This document shows, piece by piece, positions 62,709-64,000 of a DNA stretch of 64,000 nucleotides. The notes below the pieces were generated by a model. The model ran no database searches. It was not told the origin of the DNA and saw only the letters and a list, made by a program, of their open reading frames with translations. The stretch is from an uncultured Eubacteriales bacterium (GTDB lineage: Bacteria > Bacillota > Clostridia > Oscillospirales > CAG-272), in contig CAKSER010000001.1 of NCBI GenBank assembly GCA_934447715.1, forward strand, positions 1 to 64,000, written 5' to 3'. The position numbers and the translations under genes are program-made. The number at the start of each line of letters is the position of its first letter. The first letter of the stretch is position 1.

Positions 62709-64000
62709 ATGATGCAGCTGAAAATCGATGATGTCAGCAAGATAATTAAGGATCAGATAAAGAATTATTCAAATAAAACGACCCAGGATGAGGTCGGCTA
62801 TGTTATTCAGGTCGGAGACGGAATTGCAAAGGTTCACGGGCTTGATAAATGCAAGGCAAACGAGCTTGTAAGCTTTGAAAACGGCTCGTACGGAATGGTT
62901 CTGAATCTGGAAGAGAATACGGTCAGCGTTGTAATGCTCGGAACCGACGTCGGAATCAGCGAGGGCGGACTTGTCAAGCGCACAGGCGAGGTTGTTTCGG
63001 TGCCGGTCGGCGAAAAGCTTATCGGAAGAGTCGTTGACGCGCTCGGAAAGCCGATTGACGGCAAGGGACCGATCGAAACAACAGAGACAAGGCCTATCGA
63101 AAGAAAGGCACCGGGAATAATCGAGAGAAAATCGGTATCCGTTCCGCTTCAGACCGGAATCAAAGCGATCGACTCGATGGTGCCTATCGGAAGAGGGCAG
63201 AGAGAGCTTATAATCGGGGACAGGCAGACCGGAAAAACCGTTATTGCAACCGATATTATAATCAATCAGAAGGGAAAGGATGTAATCTGCATCTATGTGG
63301 CAATCGGTCAGAAGAGATCGACTGTCGCACAGCTTGTACAGACGCTGTACAAAAACGGGGCAATGGATTATACGATTATTGTCTCGGCAACGGCATCCGA
63401 CCTTGCACCGCTCCAGTATATAGCGCCCTATTCGGGATGTGCTATGGGAGAGTATTTCATGGATCAGGGAAAGGATGTGCTGATCGTCTATGACGATCTT
63501 TCAAAGCATGCAGTCGCATACCGCGCACTGTCCCTGCTTATCCGCCGTCCGCCGGGAAGAGAGGCATATCCCGGAGACGTTTTCTATCTGCATTCCAGAC
63601 TGCTTGAAAGAGCGGCAAGACTGTCGCCGGAGCACGGAGGCGGCTCGATGACAGCCCTTCCGATAATCGAAACACAGGCAGGGGATGTATCGGCTTATAT
63701 TCCGACGAACGTAATATCTATTACCGACGGTCAGATATTCCTTGAAAGCGAGCTTTTCCACGCAGGTGTCCGTCCGGCGGTAAACCCGGGTATTTCGGTA
63801 TCGCGAGTCGGAGGAAGCGCACAGATCAAGGCAATGAAAAAGATATCCGGACCGCTCAAGCTTGCATATTCGCAGTACAGAGAGCTGCAGGCGTTTGCAC
63901 AGTTCGGCTCGGATCTCGACGCAGATACGAAATCGAGGCTTGCACAGGGAGAAAGAATCGTTGAGGTTTTAAAGCAGGACAAAAACCATCCTGTTCCGGT
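62709..64000 (+). CDS. atpA: ATP synthase subunit alpha (partial, runs off the window)
   Basis: The first 430 or so residues of the alpha subunit are present, reaching the right edge. Motifs are [14 protein letters not shown] near residue 36, the P-loop [13 protein letters not shown] near 175, the [13 protein letters not shown] region near 260, and [17 protein letters not shown] near 362. Two ATG codons (62709, 62712) could start it. A gap of 198 bases separates it from atpH, unusually wide for this operon; the gap has a TGCGGT/ACCGCA hairpin (62553-62574) but no recognisable gene or promoter. Confidence 0.95.
   Translation, partial: MMQLKIDDVSKIIKDQIKNYSNKTTQDEVGYVIQVGDGIAKVHGLDKCKANELVSFENGSYGMVLNLEENTVSVVMLGTDVGISEGGLVKRTGEVVSVPVGEKLIGRVVDALGKPIDGKGPIETTETRPIERKAPGIIERKSVSVPLQTGIKAIDSMVPIGRGQRELIIGDRQTGKTVIATDIIINQKGKDVICIYVAIGQKRSTVAQLVQTLYKNGAMDYTIIVSATASDLAPLQYIAPYSGCAMGEYFMDQGKDVLIVYDDLSKHAVAYRALSLLIRRPPGREAYPGDVFYLHSRLLERAARLSPEHGGGSMTALPIIETQAGDVSAYIPTNVISITDGQIFLESELFHAGVRPAVNPGISVSRVGGSAQIKAMKKISGPLKLAYSQYRELQAFAQFGSDLDADTKSRLAQGERIVEVLKQDKNHPVP

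Overview
The window looks like a chromosomal segment of a strictly anaerobic Firmicute of class Clostridia, most likely a gut Oscillospirales-type organism. This is inferred from gene content and style: AGGAGG-type ribosome sites, strong TTGACA/TATAAT promoters with 17-bp spacers, many lipoproteins with a lipobox, ZTP and guanine riboswitches, only an oxygen-sensitive class III ribonucleotide reductase in view, and an F-type ATP synthase whose rotor subunit carries a Na+-type motif. No rRNA, CRISPR array, prophage or complete insertion sequence is visible. The layout is mostly housekeeping gene clusters.

Positions 1-15.7 kb: a ZTP riboswitch with an overlapping intrinsic terminator heads a long purine/one-carbon operon (purE, a purF-like gene, purM, purN, an IMP cyclohydrolase, a stand-alone AICAR transformylase, purD, purL, glyA, fhs), followed by an M29 aminopeptidase. 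The operon makes IMP and supplies the glycine and 10-formyl-tetrahydrofolate it consumes. purK, purC and purB are not in the window. The PurF-like protein lacks the usual catalytic cysteine.

15.8-22.1 kb (minus strand): an FRG-domain protein, a MalK/UgpC-type ATPase, two sugar-type permeases and a solute-binding lipoprotein with an extra C-terminal membrane helix, then a separate small lipoprotein gene. 22.4-28.0 kb (plus): a guanine riboswitch controls a BMP-family purine nucleoside ABC importer, so salvage uptake and de novo synthesis are each under a purine-related riboswitch.

28.3-33.6 kb: a DUF2156-GNAT fusion, an SPFH/zinc-ribbon protein, a membrane-anchored alpha/beta hydrolase and a DUF5131 protein. 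33.7-41.2 kb (minus): ligA-obgE-nrdG, then an NrdR-box promoter driving nrdD (with a fused redoxin domain) and trxB. The reductase, its activase and a probable electron-delivery pair are together.

41.3-48.5 kb (plus): an operon of unknown pathway: a DUF3006 mini-gene with no standard start codon, a zinc dehydrogenase, a class II aldolase-SDR fusion, a PHP phosphoesterase, an esterase, an acyl carrier protein and a PrsA-like foldase. 48.6-53.8 kb (minus): aminotransferase, asnS, flavin reductase, rpiB, tsaB, tsaE. 53.9-55.4 kb: tRNA-Arg(CCG) and two tandem paralogous membrane proteins of unknown family. 55.4-58.2 kb (minus): tldD-pmbA. 58.5-64 kb (plus): a small unknown gene, then the atp operon (atpZ, I, B, E, F, H, A; atpA runs off the end) behind a strong promoter and a highly structured leader.
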